Of a stretch of DNA of 64,000 bases, positions 39,801 through 47,907 are shown piece by piece. The position numbers and the translations under genes are program-made. The notes under the pieces are model-generated. The model had not been told where the DNA came from and did no database searches. It was given only the letters and a program-made list of their open reading frames with translations. Location: the IMG/VR virus record IMGVR_UViG_3300003323_000790, positions 16,993 to 80,992 of that record; one strand, given 5' to 3'. This DNA is from a virus. Every line of letters starts with the position of its first letter. Position 1 is the first letter of the stretch.

Positions 39801-42800
39801 GATCGTGAAGAGGTTGCTGGCGCCTCCTAGAATACTGGCCATGGTCGAGCTGCCGCCGGCTGCGCCAGTACTTTCCGACGAGCCACCCAACAGTGTGGAC
39901 AGGGCGCTGCCGCCGCTCGTGATAGAGCTCAGTGCGCCAGTCACATTGGTGCTGATCTCGATGATCCATTTTTTGATGGTCAGCTGGTACAGCATGTCAA
40001 GGATCGAGGTCTTGATGGCCTCTTTGATCTTTTTCATCGTGTCTACACCGGACTTACCCCAGCTCACAAACGCGTCGTGTGCTGATTGGTCGACAGTTTT
40101 CCAAATCGATTTCCAGGTATCCCCGAAAGGCTTAGTGGCCTTTTCCAGCGTATTGACTTGCTGCTGGTATTTCTTGTTAATCTCTTCGAACGCTTTCGCC
40201 AGCTCTGGGTTGTTGCTAGTCTCGGCGATCGCCTTGAGCTGGGCCCACAGCTCCTTGGTCGTCGGAAGCAACTTACGTTGGATACTTTCCGCAGCGTCTG
40301 AAACACCCAACATGCCGGCAAGGCCACCTTCCTCAGTACCCTTGGCCTGTGCCTCCTGCACCGCCCCCTGGATCGAATTGATCAAGGTGTCGAACTGAGT
40401 CTTCAGTTGCGCGAACAAGGCCGTATCGACGCCGGCCGAGCGGCGCTGGCTGATGGCGTTGAGTGCCGTGTTCAACTTGCCCAGCTTCTCCAGCAAGTCG
40501 TCCACGTTGGACGTGTCGCCGCTCTCCAGCGCTTTCGTGATGTCGCTTTCCAAGGCCTTGATATTCGACTGCAGGCCACTGACGGTCTGCGAGGTGTCGG
40601 CCTCGAACTTGAGCAAGTAGGCGTCCACCAGCTGGCCTCGCGCTTGCAGGGCGTCCGCCTGGCGCGTCAGGTTTTCCTTGTCCAGCTGAGTGAAATAGGC
40701 CTGTTCAGCCGCTGCCTGTTGGATCAGCAGCTGTTTGCCCTTCTCGATAGCGTCGTTTGCTTGGTTGGTGTACTTCTGCTCGGCACCACGTTTCTTGTCG
40801 GCGGCCGACATCAGCGCCGCCTCGCTCATTGCGGTGTCGTAGGCGACGGTCAGGCTCTGCCGCTCCAAGGTGGTCTTTTGCCGTAGGTATTCCAGCTCAC
40901 CTACGCGACCGGCGGCACGGGCAGCGTCCAGCTCCAGCGTTTTGGTGCGCTGCTGGATATCGAACAGCTGCTTGGCCCCCTGCAACTGCTGCACCTGCGC
41001 GTTCAGCTCGTCATTGGTGGCTGTCTTCGGGCGATCTTGCAGCGAGGCGTTGTAGTCGCGACGCGTCTCAGTGTACGCGGCCAAGGCTTGCGTGTAGGTC
41101 AGGCTATTGGACTTGAACTTCTCCAGGATATCGAGGGCTTCAGCCGCCTTGCCGCGCGCGGCCTCGTTCGACTGGTCTTCAACAGCCACGTCTTTGCCGC
41201 CGATGGTCTTGATGACCTCCGACTTCTTGGCCAGGTCTTCCAGCTGCTTGATCAGTGCAGCGCGGTCGTTCAGCGTTTTCTGCTCGGCATTGAGCCCCTT
41301 GTTCGCGGTTTCCGCCGCAGACAACTTGTAGTAGTTGGCCTGTGCCTCTTCCGCCTGCTTACTCAAGTTGGCGTAGTTCGCCAGCATCTCCTTGGTAGGG
41401 GACATGGCGTTATCGACCGTCTTCTTCGCAGCGGCGGCAGCCGCGTTCAGACGATTCATCGCCTCCGCAGCTGCTTGCAGGGTGGTCGGCGCCGCCGGTT
41501 GGTCGCCTTTGTCGCCCTCCAGGCGCAGCTTTTCCCGGATCAGTTCGATCCGCTTCTCCAGTGACTTGTTCTCTGAATCGAGCATATCGATTCGGGTGCG
41601 CGTGCTGTTCTGGATCTTCTGGTTGGCCTGCTCTTGCTTATCGATCTCAGCGTTGTAGAGCTGATACGCAAGTGTGAGACCGCCGATCAGCAGCGCCAGC
41701 GGGCCGAGCACACCCATCGCCAGGCGGGTGGCGGTGGTGAAGGTGATGGTCGCTGCTTCCGCGCCGGCCAGGGCCGTGGTGTAGAGCGTCGTGGCGCCGG
41801 TCCAGGCCTTCATGCCCAAGGTCACGGTCGACACGGCTGCCACCAGCACGCCGATCTCCTTGGCGCTGCTGACGGCACCTTGCGCCAGCGATACCGTGCC
41901 GGCGGCCAGATTGGTCAGGATGCGCGTTGCGCCCTCGCTACGCGCAACCTGCGCCAGCCCGTCCACGAGCGCCTGCAGGGCCGGCTGCGATTGCGAGAAC
42001 GCACGGATGAACGTCTCGTCCATCGAGTTCTTCAGGCGCTTGAACGCGCCTTCCGTAGAGTCGCCCAGCGTGGTCACCGCGTCCGACATGAAGCCGGTCG
42101 CGTCGCGCGCTTCTTGGATCTTTTTCTCGTAATCGTCGAGATACTGCAGCAGCGTCGATACGGCCTTGGCGCCGCGGTTATTGGTGATGTCGCCGATGTA
42201 GTTGGCCTGCGCCGACTCGTTGTATTTGGACAACGCGTTGCGCAGCTCGGCCAGCAGCACGGAAGAGTTCTTCAGTGAGCCGTCTACATTCTTGGCGGAC
42301 ACACCCAGCTCGTCCAGCGCTTTGGTCGCCTGCTTGGTCGGCGCGTACAGGCTGGTCAGCAGGTTGCTGTAAGCCGTACCGGCTTGGCTGCCGACAATGT
42401 TGATCTTGGCCAAGGTGCCCAGCGCGGCACTAGTTTCTTCGATTGACACGCCGTAGAGCGAAGCCGCAATCGAACCCTGCTTGAGCGATTCGGTCATCGC
42501 GGCGACGCTGGTGTTCGACGACGCGGCCGTCTTGGCCAGGATGTCACCGACGCGCTCGATGTCGCCGATCTGCAGGCCGAAGGCCGACAGCGCGCCGGTG
42601 GCAGCCAAGGCCGCCTGCTCGACGCCCATCTCGCCGATGGTGGCCAGATTCAGCACGGCCGGCAGCACGGCGAGCGAGTCCTTCACGCTCAGGCCGTTCT
42701 GCGCCAGCGCGCGCATACCCTCAGCAGCATCCTTGATACCAACGACGGTGCCGCCTGAAATGGCGAGGAAGTTGTCCAACGGCACAGCCTCTTGGCTCAG

Positions 42801-43817
42801 CGCCTGCACGAACTTGAGCTGGTACTCGACTTCTTTGCCGACGGTCACCACATTCTTGAGGGACGCGGCCAGCGCGGCGCCAGCCGCCAGCGGGATCAGG
42901 CTGCCGTAGGTCAGCCACAGGCCGCCCAAGGAGCCCGCCAAGCCGCGCGCCAGTGCGTGGCCTTCGGCCATTGCTTCGTTGTGCGCGGCGATCGCCGCCG
43001 TGCTGGAGGCGGCCGCCGGCGGCATGGCAGCCAGTTGGCGCCGCAGCTCTGCCAGGTTGGCGCCGGCGGCGGCGCTGCCGTAGCGCTCCGATGCGTTGCC
43101 GCCGAGGCTGCCATAGACGGCCGCCTTCTCGGCCGTGGCGATTTGGCTGGCCAGGCTGGAGGTGGTGAAGTTGGTGTTGAGCACGCGCTGCTTTTCAGCG
43201 GCAGCGGCCTTCTTGGCTTCCAGATCGAGCGTATTCTGCCAAGAGGCGGCAGCCGCTGCTTCTTCCAGTGCGCGCCGCTTGCGAAGCTCGGCTTCCAAGG
43301 TAGCGGTCTTCTTGGCTTCGAAGCTGAGCAAGGTTTGCCACGAGGCTGCAGCGGCGGCCTCGCTGATAGCAGCAGCGCGGTCATAGCTGGCTTGCAGCGC
43401 GGCGGCGCGCTTGTTCTCAGCCGCCATCTCGGCTTCCAGCTCCTTCATAGCCGTGGCGGTTGCTTTATTGATCCGGGCCGAGGCAGCGGCCTCCTGCGCT
43501 GCCTCGGCGGCGGCGTAGAACTTGTTGCGGTCAAACAGCATCTTGTCGAGACCCTTCTCGACAGCGGAAGCTTCTTCGGCTGCGGCGGCTTTGGCGCTGG
43601 CTACGCGCCGGCCCTGGGCGGCCGTCTGGACGGAAAGGATCTCGGTGAGAGAGGTGGAAATGGTCTTGACCATCGCCTCCATTTGCTGGGTGAGCGAGGC
43701 CAGCGCGGTCTCGCGCGCGGCAAGCTTGTCGAACGACGAGGCGACCCGATCGATGGCATCTGCCATTCGCTTTAGGTCGTCTGCGCCGCTGGCATTGATG
43801 CTGTTGTTCTCGTCCAT
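36846..43817 (-). CDS. Tail tape measure protein
   Basis: 2323 aa, the longest gene. The first ~250 residues are Ala/Glu/Lys coiled coil. Hydrophobic segments lie at ~660-730 (LAMGVLGPLALLIGGL). At ~1750-1925 three near-identical ~60-residue repeats carry QAQLYE(L/I)TGDKAAAAAVLEQ, with a weaker fourth. At ~2165-2218 is a DUF4214-like unit (FYRNILEREPDAPGLANWI), followed by KGGMAYGVSLVGERGPELV, typical of tape-measure ends. It sets tail length and helps DNA entry. Its Shine-Dalgarno (AGGGG) is inside a hairpin. Confidence 0.93.
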   Translation of the reverse strand: MDENNSINASGADDLKRMADAIDRVASSFDKLAARETALASLTQQMEAMVKTISTSLTEILSVQTAAQGRRVASAKAAAAEEASAVEKGLDKMLFDRNKFYAAAEAAQEAAASARINKATATAMKELEAEMAAENKRAAALQASYDRAAAISEAAAAASWQTLLSFEAKKTATLEAELRKRRALEEAAAAASWQNTLDLEAKKAAAAEKQRVLNTNFTTSSLASQIATAEKAAVYGSLGGNASERYGSAAAGANLAELRRQLAAMPPAAASSTAAIAAHNEAMAEGHALARGLAGSLGGLWLTYGSLIPLAAGAALAASLKNVVTVGKEVEYQLKFVQALSQEAVPLDNFLAISGGTVVGIKDAAEGMRALAQNGLSVKDSLAVLPAVLNLATIGEMGVEQAALAATGALSAFGLQIGDIERVGDILAKTAASSNTSVAAMTESLKQGSIAASLYGVSIEETSAALGTLAKINIVGSQAGTAYSNLLTSLYAPTKQATKALDELGVSAKNVDGSLKNSSVLLAELRNALSKYNESAQANYIGDITNNRGAKAVSTLLQYLDDYEKKIQEARDATGFMSDAVTTLGDSTEGAFKRLKNSMDETFIRAFSQSQPALQALVDGLAQVARSEGATRILTNLAAGTVSLAQGAVSSAKEIGVLVAAVSTVTLGMKAWTGATTLYTTALAGAEAATITFTTATRLAMGVLGPLALLIGGLTLAYQLYNAEIDKQEQANQKIQNSTRTRIDMLDSENKSLEKRIELIREKLRLEGDKGDQPAAPTTLQAAAEAMNRLNAAAAAAKKTVDNAMSPTKEMLANYANLSKQAEEAQANYYKLSAAETANKGLNAEQKTLNDRAALIKQLEDLAKKSEVIKTIGGKDVAVEDQSNEAARGKAAEALDILEKFKSNSLTYTQALAAYTETRRDYNASLQDRPKTATNDELNAQVQQLQGAKQLFDIQQRTKTLELDAARAAGRVGELEYLRQKTTLERQSLTVAYDTAMSEAALMSAADKKRGAEQKYTNQANDAIEKGKQLLIQQAAAEQAYFTQLDKENLTRQADALQARGQLVDAYLLKFEADTSQTVSGLQSNIKALESDITKALESGDTSNVDDLLEKLGKLNTALNAISQRRSAGVDTALFAQLKTQFDTLINSIQGAVQEAQAKGTEEGGLAGMLGVSDAAESIQRKLLPTTKELWAQLKAIAETSNNPELAKAFEEINKKYQQQVNTLEKATKPFGDTWKSIWKTVDQSAHDAFVSWGKSGVDTMKKIKEAIKTSILDMLYQLTIKKWIIEISTNVTGALSSITSGGSALSTLLGGSSESTGAAGGSSTMASILGGASNLFTIGKAIYGGLTSGITGSLASSISSAGSLFGSEALSAFGAGMQGGALGAGTASASSGYAGSAAASYGAGAAKAIPIVGWIIAGMEAANSFMKQGFTPNNGTITNPIFKAISAPTNLVYSSLSKLGVGSTLANILSGAAINTKLFGRADPVVTSQGVRGTISDTGIAGGESYANILEKGGWFRSDKRYTNTAALPSDFSNSLVSGFTQVKVAAAGYAAVLGLSTDVLKDYTKAFDISLGSDQTKNTDAITAFFAQVGDELSTKLLPSIASFSKVGEAASATLQRLAGDYKSTDTIAQLLGKTGVQAFGAIGIASLTAREQFINMSGGIDALSSKLTSYSQNYLTTQEQNAPVIAALNAEFAKLNVKVPTTREEFKALVSGLDLTDAAQVSTFNSLMDLQAAFAQVTPAVDKAAETANILSQQAQLYELTGDKAAAAAVLEQQHQLALKGMSAELAAATQAVWGAQKATAAREDQKSILDQQAQLYEITGNKTAAAAVLEQQHQLALQNMSVELAAATQAVWDAQKAEAAKKEALDEQKAILEQQAQLYEITGDKAAAAAVLEQQHQLALKDMSAALAEATKATWAAQASQQANQQRTQDMLSELQLQSQISEALGNSAGKAAAQIAIQTLQLQGLTPALAALNKELYVAQASKGVTDAYQDLVTKSQSAVDALTKFADSLDNLQQTLNQGDLSTLTPEQKLAKAKVTYEDTVAKAIAGDETAQGNLSSVAQDYLKASRAYNASNPTYAADATRVQNDITKLATSTRSQISVQKDILATAKAQLDALGLQTSTTASGLQAVADAVKALGQAIATLNSTKDIKTPSGDPSQASHSAIELAITSFYRNILEREPDAPGLANWIEAYNKGVSLDTIASDFYKSDEYLSKHSHAKGGMAYGVSLVGERGPELVDFTHPAQVYPAAQTAGMFARGPQASYDPVARQLLESLVREAQAANAQRAAIAEREEELAAADLDEQRRAQRVARSNNSKN
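37930..38575 (-). repeat. Tandem ~60-codon repeats in the tape measure gene
   Basis: Three close copies (about 38425-38575, 38257-38400 and 38065-38220) of a unit encoding QAQLYE-x-TGDKAAAAAVLEQ and QHQLAL-x-MSAELAAAT, plus a degenerate copy (LQSQISEALGNSAGKAAAQ) toward 37930. Boundaries are approximate. Confidence 0.85.
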
Positions 43818-43821
43818 AGAA

Positions 43822-43861
43822 GAAGCCCCTCAGTAGATACGGATTATCGCTGAGGGGCTTC
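43822..43861 (-). promoter_or_regulatory. Hairpin hiding the tape measure Shine-Dalgarno
   Basis: 12-bp stem GAAGCCCCTCAG/CTGAGGGGCTTC with a 16-base loop. The 3' arm holds AGGGG 8 bases before the tape measure ATG. The -10 box of a promoter (43843-43848) is in the loop, so locally started RNA lacks the 5' arm. It could also act as a partial terminator. Confidence 0.7.
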
Positions 43862-43871
43862 CTATTGGCAA
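43843..43871 (-). promoter_or_regulatory. Tape measure promoter
   Basis: Minus strand: TTGCCA, 17 bases, GATAAT (5/6 matches each to the sigma70 consensus). Predicted start near 43836, between the two arms of the hairpin. Confidence 0.65.
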
Positions 43872-43875
43872 CAAC

Positions 43876-44705
43876 TTATGCCTTCATCGTGACGCCGGCG
43901 GCCTTACGCATTTCGTCTAGGCTGCCTGATTTGGCATGCTTGGCCGCGTGGCGCTCCCGGAATACTTGATCCATGTTCTGGACGTACAGCAACAACTCTG
44001 CATACTCGTCCGGATCAAATATCCCAAGGGCCCAGCAATGCGCCTGAACTTCTGAGACAGGGACTGCCAGAGGCTGGCCTTGGTCGAATCGCCGGCTGTG
44101 GCTGAGTTCTCGGTATATCTGCGCAAAGTAGCTTTGCCGGAACGTCAGGACTGGGCGGCGGTCCAGATAGGCTGGCCTGGGAATCCCTGATTTTGCCAGG
44201 TATTCTAGGTCAGCTGCACTGTGCTTTCCGCCCCAGTCAAGTTCCCACTCGATGTGGGCACGGAGTTTTTTGCGTTTTCATCCTCCTGCTGAACCAGGAA
44301 GCTGCGATGGCTTTCTGCGATGCGAGTGATCACCGCGCGGAAGTCTTTGATGGCCAGCAGCTCTTCTGCTGCTTCCGTCGAGTAGGGCAGTGGGTTGCCC
44401 TTACGGTCGGTCATGCCGGCCCAGTTCAGCAGCACGGTCTTGGCCAGCGCGGTACCTACCAGCTTGAAAGCCAGATCGTCGCCAGCCTTGCGCTCTTCCT
44501 CGGTTGCGTCATCCGCTTGACCACGCTTCAGAGTTTCTTCGTTGGCCTTCCACATAGCCGACAGCAGGCGGGAGTAGGCGCGATTGCCGGCGCGCGCGAT
44601 GGTGCAGGTGACGCCTGGGCCAAAACCCAGCTCTTTATCGAATACGCGGCCCTTTTCCTCTGCAGTCAGGTCGGTCTCGAAAGCTTTGAAGGGGTTGAAA
44701 GACAT
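43876..44705 (-). CDS. Tail assembly chaperone fusion (GT-type, by -1 frameshift)
   Basis: The frame beginning at 44705 meets A-AAA-AAC (forward 44265-44271) and can slip back one base. The -1 frame then runs 129 codons to a TAA at 43876: LRAHIEWELDWGGKHSAADL ... MRKAAGVTMKA, with coding-quality composition but no start of its own. The 276-aa product (147 + 129) matches the G/GT scheme of long-tailed phages: chaperones that coat the tape measure before tube assembly. It directly precedes the tape measure, as expected. Confidence 0.85.
44205..44705 (-). CDS. Tail assembly chaperone (G-type, unshifted)
   Basis: 166 aa from the ATG at 44705 (AGGAG 8 bases upstream; the longer ORF start is not supported). 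Helical: FKAFETDLTAEEKGRVFD, then TIARAGNRAYSRLLSAMW. The last 19 residues follow the slip site and are replaced in the fusion. Product in excess over the GT form is typical. Confidence 0.85.
   Translation of the reverse strand: MSFNPFKAFETDLTAEEKGRVFDKELGFGPGVTCTIARAGNRAYSRLLSAMWKANEETLKRGQADDATEEERKAGDDLAFKLVGTALAKTVLLNWAGMTDRKGNPLPYSTEAAEELLAIKDFRAVITRIAESHRSFLVQQEDENAKNSVPTSSGNLTGAESTVQLT
44265..44271 (-). promoter_or_regulatory. Ribosomal -1 frameshift site AAAAAAC
   Basis: Heptamer of the X-XXY-YYZ type, in the correct zero frame (GCA AAA AAC). AGCAGGAGGAT begins 19 bases upstream on the mRNA; its AGGAGG could act as an internal stimulatory Shine-Dalgarno. Confidence 0.82.
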
Positions 44706-44734
44706 TGAAATTCTCCTAGGAAATGTGTCCTCTG

Positions 44735-44763
44735 AGAATATCATTCTTTTCTGAAAGTGTCAA
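44735..44763 (-). promoter_or_regulatory. Promoter of the chaperone genes
   Basis: Minus strand: perfect TTGACA, 17 bases, TATTCT, about 30 bases before the ATG at 44705. Confidence 0.8.
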
Positions 44764-44832
44764 AAAGAAGTGCCGACGGGACATCCACACCGCCAGCACC
44801 TAAACCCTAGAAGCTCAGCATACGACTAAAAT

Positions 44833-44861
44833 AAAAAAGGCGCAACCTGAAAGGTTGCGCC
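44833..44861 (-). terminator. Rho-independent terminator after the tail tube gene
   Basis: Minus strand: GGCGCAACCT/AGGTTGCGCC 10-bp stem, 3-base loop, then TTTTTT. It isolates the tail tube unit from the chaperone unit. Confidence 0.92.
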
Positions 44862-44876
44862 AAACCCACGACAGAA

Positions 44877-46115
44877 TTAGAACAGGTTAGGCACCGCAAC
44901 GCCGACGCGATCGATGAACAGCGTCTGGCGCAAGGTTGCGTCAGCATTGCCCATGTCGCCGTAGGCTTCGTATTCAAACGATAGCATCATGTCGCCGTCC
45001 TTGGCTTCCGCGTTCACCTTGCCCGAGGTCAGGTTGACGCGTGGCAGGCTGAATACATAGCCGTTGCCTGCGGTGTCCTGCACCGACAGAACCACCGAGG
45101 TGTAAGCGTCCGAAATGAACTTGGTGTAGATCGCGGCGTCGGCGAAGTAGACTTCCATCGAACCCTTCACCATGAAGGTGCCCACGCCGATACCTGCGTA
45201 GCCCAGCGTACCGATCGCCTCTTGACCACGCAGGCTATTGTCGATGTCCAAGGTCATCGACTTGATCGCCGTGCCGGTGATCGGCGCACCACCTTCCCAC
45301 ACCTGAGCCACGCCCGACACCGCGTTGGTGATGTCGTAGGGCTTCGAGGCGACGGTCGTGCCTGGCATCGAGGTGACCGTGGTCGGCGCGCCCGACGACT
45401 TGCCCATGAACGAGAAGGTCGCTTCCACCAGTGAGCCCGAGGCAAACGAAGTCGAGAATTTCGACACGGCCATACCAGTGAAGGTGAAGAACTGGCCGAC
45501 GTCGGCTGCGGCACGCTCGAAGGAGAACGTCGGCATCGTCACGCCGTTCGACAGGCGGCTGGACTGGATAGCGCAGTTGGCCACGGCCGAAGCGACAGCT
45601 GCCGGCGTGCCTGCGTCCAGGGTGATCACCGTCGCGGTTGGTGCCGTAACCGTCGAGACGCGCAGCAGTCGGCCATTGTTCGCGTTGCTCGGCGCCAGCA
45701 GGCGGAACCACTGGCCTTTTTTCAGGTTGGTGAACGCATTAGCTCCGGTGGTGGCCACCGAAGCGGTGATGGTGGTGGCGGTGAAGTCCGCAGTGAAGGT
45801 CGTGCCGACACCATTGGTGCCGAACATGACCCAGTCGTTCTGCATCAGGCCGGCGAGCAGCGGATCGTATTCGGCGTACTGCATGTGGACTTTCAGATCA
45901 CCGGCGGCGTTCGCGCTGACCGTGGTGGTGGACGACAGCTGGCGGTCCGAGCGGATCTCTTTGTCGGCCTGCTTGGTCAGGTTCCAGTTGAAGGTCTCGC
46001 CGGTCATGCGCAAATATGCGCCGTTGCCCGAGGTAGGCAACACACCGAAGTCGCTTTCCTTGATGTAGGTTAGCTGGGCACGGTTGGTCGAGGAAAAGTG
46101 GTTAGCAGCGGTCAT
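44877..46115 (-). CDS. Major tail (tube) protein
   Basis: 412 aa, rich in Thr, Ala, Gly and Val. LTYIKESDFGVLP near the N-terminus and the DKEIRSDRQLSSTTTVSANAAG stretch (residues ~38-58) are hallmarks I associate with siphovirus tail tube proteins; the rest is beta-sandwich-like. It has its own terminator, in keeping with high expression. The 69 bases upstream hold no strong promoter, only a weak extended -10 (TGCTAAACT). Confidence 0.85.
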   Translation of the reverse strand: MTAANHFSSTNRAQLTYIKESDFGVLPTSGNGAYLRMTGETFNWNLTKQADKEIRSDRQLSSTTTVSANAAGDLKVHMQYAEYDPLLAGLMQNDWVMFGTNGVGTTFTADFTATTITASVATTGANAFTNLKKGQWFRLLAPSNANNGRLLRVSTVTAPTATVITLDAGTPAAVASAVANCAIQSSRLSNGVTMPTFSFERAAADVGQFFTFTGMAVSKFSTSFASGSLVEATFSFMGKSSGAPTTVTSMPGTTVASKPYDITNAVSGVAQVWEGGAPITGTAIKSMTLDIDNSLRGQEAIGTLGYAGIGVGTFMVKGSMEVYFADAAIYTKFISDAYTSVVLSVQDTAGNGYVFSLPRVNLTSGKVNAEAKDGDMMLSFEYEAYGDMGNADATLRQTLFIDRVGVAVPNLF

Positions 46116-46184
46116 GGCAGCCTCTCTGGTTGAATTTCAGCAAGTTTAGCAGCGAAATTGTGACAGTTGGGCAAAAAGTATGAC

Positions 46185-46601
46185 CTACTCCCAAATATAG
46201 TAGAACGGAATGATTAACGGCTGGTAATACCACTCCTTCTCCTTGCGTGGCTTCTGCAGGGAAATGGCAAAGCAACGCACCGTAGCAAAATCCTTCATGC
46301 TGAAATATGGTGCGATGAAGTCCAGCAGATCTTCGATGTCACCGGTGCCCTTGCCTTGCTTGGCGGCGATCGCAAGTTGGATTTGTCCGTACTGGCGTGT
46401 GCGCGGCGCAGCGCCAAGGTCGAGCTGCTCCCCGGATAAGTTGATGATCGAGGCGCAGATAAATGGATTCGTTTGACTGGCCAGGTCGACAATGTCCCGG
46501 TTGTCGGTCTCGATCAGCAAGGTGTAGTTTGTCCAGTCTGCCTTGACCTGTGCGAACACTGCGCGGATCTCGCCGGCGGCGGCGGAAAAAGGTGTGCTCA
46601 T
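46185..46601 (-). CDS. Tail terminator-like protein (DUF4128-like)
   Basis: 138 aa. FSAAAGEIRAVFAQVKADW (helix), then a beta-rich part with RQYGQIQLAIAAKQGKGT, as in tail terminators that cap the tube and join it to the head. Overlaps the upstream gene by 4 bases. Confidence 0.65.
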   Translation of the reverse strand: MSTPFSAAAGEIRAVFAQVKADWTNYTLLIETDNRDIVDLASQTNPFICASIINLSGEQLDLGAAPRTRQYGQIQLAIAAKQGKGTGDIEDLLDFIAPYFSMKDFATVRCFAISLQKPRKEKEWYYQPLIIPFYYIWE

Positions 46602-47083
46602 AGGCCGCCTCCAAATCGACTCTGCATGTAAGCCTTGATGGTTTGGCCGCTGCTGATCACATTCTCGGGCCGCAGTGGCCGAGTGACACCATCCGGGCCA
46701 GTCACGTCAGTACCAGTGAAATGCAGCGGTGTCGGATTAACGAAGTAAATTTTATCGTTGTAGCTGAAGGGCTTGCGCACCACCGCCTCGCGCGCGACCA
46801 GGATGGCCGGCGCGTCGCCGGCGCGATGCGGTTGAATCGCTCGCCCAAGGAGGAAGTCCACCTGCGTGGCGTTCTTCTCTGGGCTCTCCACGTAGCTCGG
46901 CATGCTGTCGGCTTGCGTGATGATGCGCCAGTTACTGGTGAAGTCGCCAGAGAACTGGTAGCTCACCAGCAGCATTTCCTCGAACATGTAGTAGACGCGT
47001 TTGCGGTAGGCGCGGTTGCCTCGCTCCACCCAAGCCTTCTTGGTAGCGCCTAGCCATCGCTTGTTGATGGAGATGTTGATCAT
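46598..47083 (-). CDS. Neck / head-tail joining protein
   Basis: 161 aa from the ATG at 47083 (overlapping the upstream stop; the longer ORF start lies inside the previous gene). INKRWLGATKKAWVERGNRAYRKRV is a basic helix; the rest is alpha/beta. Position between closure-type and terminator-type genes suggests an HK97-gp10-like role. No diagnostic motif. Confidence 0.6.
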   Translation of the reverse strand: MINISINKRWLGATKKAWVERGNRAYRKRVYYMFEEMLLVSYQFSGDFTSNWRIITQADSMPSYVESPEKNATQVDFLLGRAIQPHRAGDAPAILVAREAVVRKPFSYNDKIYFVNPTPLHFTGTDVTGPDGVTRPLRPENVISSGQTIKAYMQSRFGGGL

Positions 47084-47904
47084 GCCAGCCTCGTGTTCAA
47101 GGCCCAGCAATCCAGCTCCAGTGCAGCGGTGCGAATGCGGTACTCCGCGCCCAGCCATACGACCGACTGACCTACCTTCGGCGTAACCTCGGCTTGCGGC
47201 ACCAAGAAGACTGTGTCGCCAGGGCGATAGTCGCTGTCCGACTGCACCTCATACCGGTAAAATTTACCCAAGTCCATGCGAATTGCGTGGATCAGGGTAG
47301 AGGTGTCGCTTTCCTTATCCGTGACGGGGTCGATAAGCTTACCGAAAAGGCTGGCCGTGCGTGGCCCGTCATCAAGTTCGTCGCACTCGGCGATCCAAAG
47401 CAATTCTTGTGCCAGATAGGTGTTGCGAATGCGTAACAGCTTGCCAGCTGCGCGCAGGAATTTACCCTTCGCTGGCGCCTCGCTGCCGGCGATGAACACA
47501 TTCCACATGGTGTTGTATTCTGACGACGTCATCGCGTCGAACTGGTCTCGATACCATTCACGCCGAATATAGGCTTGCATGCCGGTCTGTGACAGGCATG
47601 CCTGCGATGGGCTCAGCAAGTTGGCCAGATCGGTCACCTTTTTGAGGTCATAGCTGCGACGGATAGGCTCACCCTTGTAATGATCAAGGTTGTTGGTGCC
47701 GACCAGCCAGTAGTCGTCCAGCGCCTTGACCACGGCGCGCGGTGGTGCCGTAGTGGCCGGGTCGGTGGTCATGGTGCGACGTCGACTGGTCGCGCCGGAC
47801 GAACTGTGGTCGTCATGCGACGCCAACCGTGCATAGAAAAGCAGGCTGTTCGAATACCCGTCGTAGATGGGCGTTTTCGAAAATCGCTGGGCCGACTTAA
47901 GCAT
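47080..47904 (-). CDS. Head closure-type virion protein
   Basis: 274 aa. The N-terminal ~55 residues are Ser/Thr/Arg-rich and probably flexible. The C-terminal ~80 residues (RPGDTVFLVPQAEVTPKVGQ) look like a small beta-barrel as in head-tail stoppers. Assigned by order in the head-neck cluster. Overlaps the downstream gene by 4 bases. Confidence 0.55.
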   Translation of the reverse strand: MLKSAQRFSKTPIYDGYSNSLLFYARLASHDDHSSSGATSRRRTMTTDPATTAPPRAVVKALDDYWLVGTNNLDHYKGEPIRRSYDLKKVTDLANLLSPSQACLSQTGMQAYIRREWYRDQFDAMTSSEYNTMWNVFIAGSEAPAKGKFLRAAGKLLRIRNTYLAQELLWIAECDELDDGPRTASLFGKLIDPVTDKESDTSTLIHAIRMDLGKFYRYEVQSDSDYRPGDTVFLVPQAEVTPKVGQSVVWLGAEYRIRTAALELDCWALNTRLA

Positions 47905-47907
47905 GGT

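Noticed and set aside
43917-44126. 69-aa minus-strand ORF near the tape measure
   Set aside because: It lies over the -1 frame extension of the tail chaperone, which has better coding character.
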